A stretch of DNA of 47,760 nucleotides from the NCBI GenBank assembly GCA_014825775.1, contig MVAQ01000169.1:1-47760 (forward strand), read 5' to 3'. Below are positions 25,418 to 36,293 of this stretch, piece by piece. Position 1 is the stretch's first letter, and each line of letters opens with the position of its first letter. The position numbers were made by a program, and so were the translations under genes. The notes under the pieces were generated by a model. It was not told the origin of the DNA and ran no database searches. It saw nothing but the letters and a program-made list of their open reading frames with translations. This DNA is from Krasilnikovozyma curviuscula (taxonomy: Eukaryota; Basidiomycota; Tremellomycetes; Cystofilobasidiales; Mrakiaceae).

Positions 25418-28400
25418 TTACTTTGATAATATTAAAAATAATTCATTAGATCCAGGACCTAATGTATTAAGGTCAAACAAAAGAAAATACACTCACGTTC
25501 TCCAAAGCGAGTCTCCACATCTTCGACCAATCGCAAGATCACTCGGTGAGCTTCCCGCCTGGAGTAGTTCTGTTGCTTGCTATTCGAGGCAGAGGATGTT
25601 CCAGGTGGACATCGTTGGTGCTCGTTTTGGTGCTGGTCCTGTGTAACAAAGACGTTGAAATGTTCCTATACATTGAAGAGAAACAGTTTAAACCTGAAAG
25701 TAGTCGGGCCATGAACGCGACGTACCATTTGATACACTCTACCAGGTGGGTAGAGTTTATCATTATCCATATCAGCTCTCATAGTCTTGATCAACGAGAA
25801 GAACCAGTCGTCTAGCATAGCGTCGCTTGAACTTGAGATATGTGGATTGGGCGACAACAACTCCGGATCTTTGTAGTTCGGATCCAGCGCGTGGTTTCGA
25901 GTATGACCAGACTCCATCTCAGAGGGGGTGACCATTACCTGAGGAGGTGTAGGAGACTTATCGATGCTGAGTGTTTTGGATGCTGGTAGAAGAGCTGCTG
26001 GGCCATAGCGCTCTCGAAGTTTTCTGGTGTGGATCCCAACGACTCTAGCTACGATTTCTTCTGCGACGGAACCTTCATCGCTAAGTGTAGAGGCAATGTT
26101 CTTGAAGTCTCTCAAGATTCCGAGTGAGAGGGTAGGGACAATCTGATCGGAATAGTTGCGTTAGATCAATTCGAGTAAGGCGGAGGTAGAGACCACTCAC
26201 ATCATTACCTTGTACCACTGAGGTAACAAGTCCCCTAGCATGTCGAGCCAGATCAGAGGAAGTCACACAGGGTGGACCATATACGTAGCAGTGTACTGGG
26301 TTCAAACAATCGAATGCGAATTCAGATTAAAGTCAGTGAGACCAGGAAGGCCTAGGAACTCACTCGGTCGACCAGGAGGAAGCCCGGATGAGAAGTTGGT
26401 AACGAATGGAGTTTCTATAGGTGGATGAGAAAAAGCGGACGTATTGGTATTTTGATTATCTTTGAAGAATTGGGTGGGACAGCTCCAAAGAATTGAGAGC
26501 AGCGCAGCTACTCCTCCTCCCAAACTATGACCGCATAGAACAATGCCATAAGCCGGATGAGCAATCAAAGCATCTCTTAGTCTATGTTCAAATACTACAG
26601 TGAGCGAAAGATTTTGTGAGAGCAGAAAAGATGATGAGACCTCACGTGTTATGGACTGTACTGTTGCTTGCGCGAAGCCTCTCAGCTGAGAACAACATTC
26701 CAGAATGGGCCATGTAAACAGCTTCAGGGTCACCACCGTCGACCACGATGCGCTCGTATTCACAGGTCAGATCGACCAGCACGTCAGAGAGCCCTAGTGT
26801 ACCTCGGCAAGTTCTGTGAAAATTGACAGATGTAAGCGTTCGGCCTCAAAAATTGATGTGTGAGAATATTTACAAGACAATAGCCTTCGATGCATGATCA
26901 ACTGAGATGTAGTGTACCAGAGGAGAGATTTTCTCTCGAGAGAATGTTGGTGGCGGGTCTGCAAACGAGGAAAGCAGTAGAGCGTCTATGGGGAGGTTGG
27001 TGTGCTGAGCGAAAGCTATGCACACAATGAAATGGTGAGAACGAATCAAGAGAAGCTGTGGGGGAGCAAGAGTCAGCGTACCCCAACTATTGGCGTGATG
27101 TCTACCAGTTGAAGGGAAGACGAAGTCTGAAACCAAAACAAAGTGATAAGCATTACAACCGGGGGCGGCTGGACAAGGGTCGCACCTGAATTCCCAAGAC
27201 CCAAAATTCGAAGGAAATTCTGACCATAACTAAAGGAAACGAGCACATGATTATTTGTAGAATCCTTCTCAAGTTATAAGAAGACTTACGCTGCACTCGC
27301 ATACCGACAAAATTTGTGGATGTTTCTTACAAGATCGTCCTTGGGAAACAGGCCATCAGGTTTTGTATCCTGGCTGGGTGGAGCATGGGTAGTTGTCTGG
27401 ACAGATGACTGTGAAGTCATGACTGATGTAGTTGAAGTCATCCGATTCCTATTCTCCTGCTTTCTCTTGTTGGTATTGTTGCTGCCATTTCGAAGGGTGT
27501 TATGGGCAGTTTTAGATGTTCTAGTTCCAGTCAAGGTTGGAAATGGAGTACGTGAGATTTCGGGAACCAATTGGTTTAGAGGTAGAGGGGGAGGAGCTGT
27601 CTGCTGCTCGGGAGGTCGCATCGATGTCCCAGTCGAAGGCAAGAAGGCGGTTTTTCGAATTTCTGGAGATGTCGGTGGTGCAGGTGGAGTTCGATCCAGA
27701 GAGTCTGAGACATATCCGGGCATTGGTTCACTGAAGTCTTCGGCCTCCATCATATCACAGTTCTCCCCGTCGTTGTGCATCGAAGCAAGCGACGCGCTTG
27801 AAGATTCGTTAGAAAGTCCCTGTTTGGAGCCGCTCTTGGGGAAGAACGTCTTCTTCAAGGTTCGCTGCATTTTACCTTTCTTCTTTCCTGGAGCTTCGGC
27901 GCGCTCCTCACTTGCGGATGATCGCCGGGAGCCCAGAAACTTTGGTCGTGAGGGCGGTGAGATGGAAGGTAAGGGACGCAACCTGGGACTTGACATTGTG
28001 GATGACGATGTTGATTCAGGTGATGAACCTCCAAGAGGAGGTATGCTCCAGTCAATGGATCTGATATCTCCTCTTACCCGTCCAGCCCCATTTGACCCAA
28101 TGGGCACATCAGCATCGTCCGACTGGTCCCTCGACATATCGACCCCACCGTAGTTTGGACTAACTTTCCTAACAGTTCTCTTCTTCTCCAAGAGCTTCTT
28201 GGTGATGGATTTGATGAGTACCTGGACTTTCATAGCGTTAGCGTGAGGGTAATCCAGCGCGTCGTTGTAGGCGGCTGTTGCAACTGAGTTTCCGTTTGGT
28301 GCTGAAGGAATGAGATAGGAGATTTGATGATCGATACCATTAGGAGTCAGAGGAGTGGTCATATTTTCCACTTCGATCCATTCCTCCTCGAGGCCGTTGC

Positions 28401-30236
28401 TAGTTGAGTGGGATATGTTGTTGTACTGCTGGCCAATCGGCGATCCGTTGGGCGCGGCATAGTGTTCCACAACTCGAGTTTCTTCAACCTGTTCTGTCAC
28501 CTGCTCGGTGATTTCGTAGTAAACACTGTTCCTCCTACCTTGACTCCCATGCCTCTTCTTCACTCGTTGAACGACTGGTTCTACGGAGCCATCATAAATT
28601 TCATCCCCGTCAACACCAACCAACTTCTCCAGCTCCCAAATAATATCGTCATCTTCGTCTGTTTCACCAACGGATTCTGATTCATTCGAGTTCTCAGACC
28701 CGGCTATTAATTCAGTGGTATTTTGGCTGAGGAGTGAGGGTATCTTTGATGACCGCCTAGATGGTCCAGTTGAAGAAGGAGGGTCGCCCTGCTGATGCTG
28801 CTGTCGATGTTGATAGGCTGAACGCACGTCGGTCAACAAGAGGTTTTCCACTGAGCTCTCTGAATCGTTGCTTGAATATCTATTGAGAGACACCCTTTTA
28901 TCAGGTTTGGCTGATGCTGACGACGACGAGGGGCTCTCGTTCTCGAAACCGACGCGCTGCTTCCTCTTCTCCTCTTCCATCTCAACTTTCTTGAACTGAG
29001 CTTCACTCTGACCAACAACGGTGCAGTCAACTAGAACCTTCATCTTCTGATGGCCTTGAGTCCGTTTGAAGGTCGCATTTTGAAGACAGGCAAAAGCGGT
29101 GAGAGCCTTTGTGAGCCCTGTAAGTGTTTTGATGGTGCCTGGTTGTTTGGCTGAGGGGTGTCGATCCGAAACCTCCACGAGCTCATTTCGGACCAGAGTA
29201 ATGATGGAAGCAAGTGCTCTTGATGTTTCGTTGGAGCCAAAGATGCCATCGAAGAGCGATACAGACTCTGTGGCAGCAGCAGCAGCGGTTTGGACTGCGG
29301 TAGTCGTTAGGTAGAAACCTGACATCTGAGAGAAACGCAACGGTTTCAAAAAGTTCCAGGACAGTCAGTCATCAGAATAAAATATCTGAATATTCTGGAT
29401 ATAAGTAAGCATAGCAAGACTCACAGCAAAGAGTTCAGCAAGGGTGAAAGAATGAGTGATGACGTAGATTCCTAGATTCGTGTATTTATCCAGTACGTTC
29501 AGAAACGCGTCTCTGAAGCAGTCGGAATGAAACATAGAGCAGATCTCAGTGAGATGGACCCTCTAGAAGATGGAGAAGCCAAACCTACCCGGCTGCCAAA
29601 CCTCCCGCGCCGCCTGCCCACTCGAGACCCTCTCTCAAGACATAAAAAGTCCTAGCCGAGCTGACTGCACTAACTAGAGCTCTTCTAGTGAGACCAATTC
29701 CCATACTATAGCAAATTCATGCGGTAAAAGCAAGAAAAGTGTGGAGTTGCGTTGTACATCAGTACGAAAAAGCCGCAAAACATGAGCGTTTGACCACATG
29801 AAAAATTACTTACCTGGTCCCATACCGAGCTGATTCCAGTATAGCCTCTATAAAGAAAGCTGTTGCCCTCAAGGAAATCTTAGCTGAAAGCGCAATAGAC
29901 GATACCAACTCTGCCAGACCTTGAGGGAGGAGCCCCGGTCCCAATGCTAATGTCTTAGATAAGAGCACTAAAGGGAGGTTATTTGACTGGTGCTCTTCCA
30001 TTGCAAGAGACTTGTGATGTGCTGCTATCACCTGGAGAGGGCGAGAAAGGTAGTGGTTCTCTCCTGAAGTCATTGGTACGGTTGCTGGAGCCGTCTCTTG
30101 CTGTGACCGCTCCTCCTGCTGGTTTTCGTCCCTGAGACCGTCGTCTTCGTCCCTTGAATTGCGAGAAGATGGTGGACTGGATGGCTGGGTCGAGCTGGGG
30201 GTACTTTCCATGGAGGAAGGGTACATCGAGAATACT
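25418..30236 (-). CDS. Class 3 lipase, Sn1-specific diacylglycerol lipase type
   Basis: A long multi-exon gene of roughly 1,200-1,300 aa that begins MYPSSMESTPSSTQPSS at 30236. A Ser/Pro N terminus and hydrophobic helices (LALGPGLLPQGLAELVSSIA) come first, then a large exon (29349-27286) with long Ser-rich, probably disordered linkers. The alpha/beta-hydrolase fold follows in short exons: oxyanion-side segment CRGTLGLSDVLVDLTCEYER, then nucleophile elbow VLCGHSLGGGVAALLS (about 26490-26550) with the catalytic Ser, and the Asp/His region around LVTSVVQGNDIVPTLS. The layout resembles fungal and animal diacylglycerol lipases that cut the sn-1 acyl chain at membranes. The 3' end is uncertain: exon 25639-25500 is good (DQHQNEHQRCPPGTSS), and the last short exon with stop near 25418 is a guess. 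Confidence 0.82.
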
Positions 30237-31312
30237 ATATGGTGATTTCTCAGGGAAGCTTCCCGTTGTTTGAACACCCCTGATGACTTGACGTCTTCCG
30301 ACGGGCCAAAAAGGAGTAGATAGGTTTAGTAAAAGCTCAGCCTAGTACTCTGACAGACTTTTAGTTCACCCACCGATGAGAAAAAAAGGCCGTTTGGTGC
30401 TTTCAAAGTTGTGTTGGGGTAGCAGGGTCACTGTCAGGCGCTACAAGGGCATGCCCCGCGAAATCGGTTAGGAATATGCCTGTCGCAAAGGCCAGAGAAC
30501 CATTTTGTCCTTTTTCAATGAGTCAAGCGCAGAAGAAACATAGGGAAGAAAAACTTATATCAGCTCGACGAAACTTATTATGAGGAGGAGGAGAAGGAAT
30601 AGGGCTCGCTTGCGCAAGCTTCAAATAATCGCGCGCTCTCGGGGAAAAAAAAACAAAAACTGACAAATGAGCTGCAACACAGCATTTACTTTGTAGGTCC
30701 TTATTTCAGGAAATTAGAAACCATCACTTCAGAGATGAAACTAACACCACCCGCGCCGGCTGAACAATAATTGTATCTGACGCGAAGAACGAAACGACAT
30801 TTTCCACCCTTGCATCAGCCCGCGGGCGTACGAAGGTGGAGCATGGAAAGGGGCTACTGTTGTCTACCTCTATTAGAGATTAGAGGCGTTTCAACCGATC
30901 ATTCTCTGTTGTTTCTATTTTTGTGACGCGTCGAAGGGAGTATAAGGTGCGCCTGCTCAAATTTAAAATTGCTGAAAATTGACCTCAAGTCTTTGACTGG
31001 GGAATTCCTGATGATCGAAAAACAAAGTCTACTGTAAGGTGTCGAGTCGTCACTTGTCCTTAGCAGAAGATCATCGCTTAATTGAGATATTATTCGATTC
31101 GCGAACAGCGATTATGTTCGGGTTTTTGCGTTCAAAATGTTAAAGGAGGATCGTCACAAGTGTAAGGCCTAATGAAAAGACTGGCACAAAGAATTCGAGG
31201 TGAAGGTATGTACATGTAATGGGGACGTGAGTTGTGAGTTGTGAAGCAACATTGAGGTGCAAGTATAACTCTGAAGAAGACGGAAAAATTTTTCAGATCA
31301 AAAAGTTAGAAA
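30237..31312. other. Long spacer, promoter of the lipase gene
   Basis: 1,076 bp between the lipase start and the stop of the NBR1-like gene. It has an A-rich run at 30644-30658 and GC-rich patches near 30815-30830. I found no tRNA, hairpin-rich RNA or coding frame with support. Confidence 0.4.
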
Positions 31313-34300
31313 CTAATGGAGAGTCATAGACGACTCACAGAAGTAAGAACGAGGGGTAGCCCCTCTGGAGTACCCGACGGAGGACGGCGGAGCAGAAACG
31401 ACGTCAAAGTCACTGATCTTGGATGAGCTCATCGAAACGACTTCCATTTCGTCCTCGTCATCAGAATATTCAGAATTATGGTCATGAATCTCCTCGTACA
31501 GCTTGTCAACCATTGAGGTGGACGTAGTAGTACTGCTGAGATCAGCTACACCGGCAAGAATCTCACTTCCTCTGACCTCTGGATCAGCCTGGTTGCCAGC
31601 CTTGGTTGCTACAAGATGTGGAATAAATTTTCCAGATTCAGATGGAGCAGGAAGACTTAACAAAGACGAGGAATTGATGCTGTCGCTGGTTGTGATTTGG
31701 TTCTCGTATTTTTTGACAAACACGTCCATCCAGACCTGAAAGAAATCAATCTACAATCAGAACGCGGTAGCGGTGGTGAGAATAATGGAGCCATACCCGA
31801 TCGCCGAACGACTGCCCATTGTTGTCTCTTAGTCTCCAGAAGGACAGGAAAGAGCCAGTCGTCTCCGGACCTTTGCACTCGACAGAGACTTCGACGCATT
31901 CTCCAGGTGCGACATCAGCATCAGTGGTAAAAATTTGTCCTGCTACAGCAATAAGGTTATCGCCTCCGCTGAAGCCAATGGTGGTGCCTTTTAGCCATGG
32001 AGTGGTGCCGCTGTTGAGGAACAACCAAGTTTCTGTCGATACGAAGATCGTACTTAACACCGGGCGACAAAGCAAACAGATAGAAATGAGCTACACTCAC
32101 TGACAAACATAGCGCCAGCTGGAAGCTCACTACCATCAGGGAACGTAACATCTGACAAGAAGGTGGCTGCGAGCCCATCATGGATCGGCGTAGGGATCAA
32201 ATGCGGCAAGTCAGTCTTGAAATTCCATGGATCTGACCGAGGCATGGTGACATTCATATGATCCTCCGATATTGGCATGCTTGAGTCAAGATTCTCCAAT
32301 GCAACCGCAACCGCCGCGGGGGCTGATGTATCGATCAGAGGTAGGTGTTCAGGGTAAATTTCTTTGTCAACAACAGAAATGTATGTCTCCGTTAATCCAA
32401 CAGTCGGTTCTCTGAATTGTTCGAGGAAGAAGTTGGTGTCTAGAGGTGGAGCATCAGCATTCACTATCCGGGTCTCCTTCTGTCTCAGGAAATCCGATGC
32501 TTCAACAGGAACCTATAAATGAAAGACGTGCACATCAGTTTAGGGTATTGATCACATCAAGGAGGAGATTAGAATACCTTAATTTTCAACAAAGGATGGG
32601 AGATGTCATGGACTGGGAAAGGATTGGCTTCACAGTTGGCGCAGAAGTCGATATCGGAACAGTCAGGGTGAGCGCACTTGTATCTCACTCCAAAGATTGG
32701 GGAGACACCGCAGCCATCACAACAAATCTTGAAGTGAGAATTCATGTTCATAGTGTTCTTAAACTGGAAGAGGGGTGAAATTAGCAATATTCGAAGATTT
32801 CGAACTGGAGAAGAAAGGACACACTAAGATGTCGTCTTTGACTTTGATCTTGACGAATGCATGGCCCGGATGTTGGTCCTGCAAAAGAGGCTTACAGCAA
32901 TCACCCGTGTCGAAGTCAGGACAGCACAAGCACTTGTATCTGATTCCGACGATCTGCTATTAGAAATTAAATAATGGATAAATAAAATCAGTTAATGATT
33001 GAAGCCAGTGAAGAATAAGGTGTGACTGACCATTCCACAGTAGTTGCAGCTGGCTTTGTGCTTTACAACTTCAGTGACTGAAGAGGATCCAGGCGCTCCT
33101 TCACGACGAACAACGTGAACATGTCTCTCACCGTGGTGACCGTGTTGGCGACGATGACCATCAGTGTGAGCACCAGAATTTTCAGCCGGAAGCACACGAC
33201 TCTTGAGGAGAGGATGTGCGATCATGGTGAAGTTGTGAGATCTGTTGTGCGGAGTCTCGCCTGTTCCGGCGAGAGTGGACGGGAGACACATCGTACACTG
33301 GAGAAAAGGGTGAGGAAACGAAATGCTCAATCAACTAAATTTTTCTTTCAGTTTTGGAAACTCAAAACTTACTAAATCGTAGTCTGGGCATGTTTGACAC
33401 TTGAATCGTAAAGTGGTTATTGGGTTGTTACAACCATCACAAGAGATTCTGTGATGAAGGTAGGGATGAGCTTGAGTATCTTCTATCAGCTGATCAGTAG
33501 TTTGAGTGTCAGTTGTCTCGAAAGCACCTGGTACTCTTTGCGTAGCCTCTTCTGTTCCGACAGGATTCACTTCACCTCCACTAGTAGAGAGCGCGCAGGT
33601 TGCCACCTCAACCGGGCCATTGAGAGAAGTCCTCCTCTGCAACGTCTCTATGAAGTTGTCCATGAGTTCCTTGATCTCAGTCTGGGTAGCTGGACGTTTC
33701 TCTATATCAGAGGTACGTCGAACTTGGATATGAGTAGCGAAAGAAGTGCCAGAAATATCTTTAGCAGGGCCATTTGTCACTGGCACCGTTGGAGGAAGCG
33801 CTGCAGTAGGTGGAGTGAACCAGTCATAGTTTATACCATTACCAAGTGGGTGGGGATAGAAAGAATTCAGAGCTTGCATTCCAGATGGCGAATGCGATTC
33901 AGTTTCAAAGAGTGACCCAGGCCGAGTGCTCGATGGAGGAGGAGGAGGAGGAGGAGGAGGAACTGGTGGTGGTGGTGGTGGTGGTAGAAATGGGTAATAA
34001 TTCTTCGGGTCGAAAGATACCGTATGATTATCCTGAAGGACTGGATACCTAGTTCCAGCCTGACGCTGGCCACCTGAAACGGTGGCGTGAACGATATCCT
34101 TGGCGACGTGGAGGGGGCAAGCAACTCCAGCGTTGCTTGAACTGGGGATGATCTTCGAGACAAGATTTTCATTTATAGAATTTGAACGGACGCTGTCGAA
34201 ACCCCGAGCCATATCCATCTGCGTGGTCACGACGGCGTTGGCTGAAGCAGCTTGAAAAGCGTGTATCAGTTCAGACTGCGAGGTCATAGTGATGATTTGC

Positions 34301-35082
34301 AACGAAAGAGATATGTAAAAAGCGATATAAGTGGGAGAAGGAGAGTGACGTGTAAGCATCTTTGAGGAATCGAGAGAGTTGAGACGTGCGGAAAGATACC
34401 TTAGAGACACACACCTTGTCCACATCCAAGTTCCTCGCGCTGGCAATTTGAGCTTCTTTGACCATTTTGATTTTCCGTTTTAACTGAAAAAACGTGCTGA
34501 AGATGACTGTTCCGTAGACCAGAGAGGTTCCCAAGTCGCCGACGGTGGCAGTGTTGACGACGTTCTTGGTTTCGGTTGCACCAGATTGAAGGAGAATCTG
34601 GAATTCGTTGGCTGGAAATCTTGAAGAACTCAATCCACATCGAGCTATGTACTATGAATTGCAAGAACAGGTTAGCGAATACTTTCTGCGGGCAAGAAGC
34701 AGGGTGGCGCTATCATAACACTACGAGATCAAGCCCGCCCCCTGAAAGAAGCAGACCACTGAAGCTTCTTTCATCTACCCATATATCCAGCAATATTTGA
34801 CCGACAGAAAGATACAACACCTAAGTGTCTATCTATGCTACTCACACCCCAGACTCTATCTTCGACAAAACGCCCAGCTGACGCGGGGTAAAATGGCATT
34901 TGCAACACCATACGACTAAAGTTACTGACACCTACAGGTACTCACCTCGAAGTAAAGATTAGCGAATGGAATAGAAGTTGGCAAACACAAGGTGATCTTC
35001 TTCAATCCTAAGGCTACAGAGACTTTTTGGATGGAATCCAGGGTTTCGATAGGAGGTGGGCTCAGGACGATGCAAAGAGAAG
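31313..35082 (-). CDS. NBR1-like selective autophagy receptor: three ZZ fingers and FW domain
   Basis: A multi-exon gene. Reading down the minus strand: a Pro-rich segment with poly-Pro (about 33930-34000); ZZ finger 1 (CDGCNNPITTLRFKCQTC, 33361-33460); a His-rich linker; ZZ finger 2 (CNYCGM then GIRYKCLCCPDFD, 32880-33060); ZZ finger 3 (CCDGCGVSPIFGVRYKC, 32590-32740); a linker; and the NBR1/FW domain with its tryptophans (TWLFLNSGTTPWLKGT to SFWRLRDNNGQ and DRVWL, 31740-32060). Such proteins bind cargo and bring it to autophagosomes or, in fission yeast, to ESCRT for vacuolar delivery. The C-terminal tail has candidate Atg8-binding motifs YEEI and FDVV. The core from about 34270 to 31313 is firm. 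The 5' part (exon MASLCIVLSPPPIE at 35082, exon ending RNLDVDK near 34417) joins poorly, and no PB1 domain is certain. Confidence 0.78.
33932..33989. repeat. Triplet repeat (GGA)n(GGT)n coding poly-proline
   Basis: Plus-strand GGA repeats followed directly by GGT repeats form a microsatellite inside the NBR1-like gene. On the coding strand they give TCC/ACC-type codons read in the proline frame (FLPPPPPPPVPPPPP). The length is probably variable between strains. Confidence 0.7.
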
Positions 35083-35770
35083 CCATACTGATTGAAGTGG
35101 GAATCCTCCACTGGCTCAGAGCTGGTGGTGTTACTATTCCAGTTTGAGTAATGATAGGTTGGATTTCGAAAGAAGAGGGATGTGGTTTGGATGCAAAAGG
35201 CTATCAGTGTGAGGATTCCTAGAGGCAGCTAAGCGAGGCGGAAGATTCGCAGTCCCTATTAAATTGTCGTCGCTAGAACTGAGAAAGCTGAAACTACAGC
35301 AGGGGATTAAAGTAGTTCTATTGAGGCTCCTGATACATTTCTGAGGACGAGCATGTCCAACTGAACCCGCTTGGCCCTGCTCGATCTCAATATGTTCAGT
35401 GGCATGATAGTGGCAACCAAGGGCAGGAACTGGTTTCAATAAGGGTGATATGGAATCTTCTTATGAAAAGAATATTTTCATGTCTGTCCTGGTGTAATGG
35501 TACCGAGCGACTTAGTAGTAGGGTTTGTTTCCAGCCCAGATAGCAAACTTACGCAACAGTGAGAAGTAAGAAGAGGAATTGTTACATTCACAGAACATAG
35601 TGCCAGGCAGAAAGTAGATCGAGTACCGAAAACTATTCTGGTAGTGATCAGCTTTGTATGTGATGGAAGATACAACGAGTTTCTGCTGGCGCACAAGGAA
35701 ACCCTGAGAATTGTGATAATTCTAGCATTGTTAACATCCAGATTAGACAAATTCTCCAGAGAACATCAAA
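35083..35770. other. Spacer between NBR1-like gene and tRNA-Val copy 3
   Basis: 688 bp that should hold the NBR1-like promoter. It carries frames up to 101 codons on the minus strand (35134-35439) without motif or splice support. The AACATCAA element occurs at 35762-35769, next to the tRNA. Confidence 0.4.
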
Positions 35771-35842
35771 GGTGGGATGGTCTAACGGTCATGACTTGAG
35801 CTTAACACGCTCACTGCCCGGGTTCGACTCCCGGTCCCGCTA
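35771..35842 (+). tRNA. tRNA-Val (anticodon AAC), copy 3
   Basis: Identical over all 72 nt to copies 1 and 2, with the same anticodon loop TTAACAC and A and B boxes. The 3' flank differs from the other two (CATTCTTTTG, a T4 terminator). The upstream AACATCAA element is kept. Confidence 0.95.
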
Positions 35843-36293
35843 CATTCTTTTGCTCTTTTGCCAAAGCACTTGTAGAGTTTTTTCTTAATATGCTGTTTTT
35901 GATCTCTCCGCCGGCTTCGACTACCATATTTATGATCAGGAAATTCTTTGTTTTCTTTCAGCCTTGCGTAGGCCCATTTCTGCGTCTCCATCAATGTCAG
36001 ACAGCGGCGCCCAGATAGGGAGCAGAACACATCAAGGCTTATTTGGCAGCTTTCTTCCTGACTCACTATTCCCGACCATCAGCAACCTTTTTCAACGCTT
36101 TTATAAGTATCGGACCTTCAACCCATAGGAAAAACAACATGTGACCCGACTGCCGTTTTTCCGTTCTGATTACTGTTCGTCGATTGGCGCGGACAGGGCA
36201 ACCGATATATTTATATTTATACTGTATGTTCAACTGACCAAACCCCACCAAAAGCCCAATCCTTCACGATTCAAAAGTCTCTCCAATTTATCA
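35843..36293 (+). promoter_or_regulatory. Promoter region of the MFS permease
   Basis: 451 bp from the tRNA terminator to the MFS start. An AT-rich, TATA-like stretch (ATATATTTATATTTATA) lies at about 36204-36220, some 75-90 nt upstream of the ATG, a plausible core promoter. No gene was seen. Confidence 0.35.

Noticed and set aside
27314..28153. 279-codon plus-strand ORF antisense to the lipase exon
   Set aside because: It mirrors a well-supported coding exon, has Gly/Arg/Val-rich composition typical of reverse-frame shadow, and shows no domain.
35134..35439. 101-codon minus-strand ORF upstream of the NBR1-like gene
   Set aside because: No ATG context, splice partner or motif. It lies in the likely promoter region between divergent genes.
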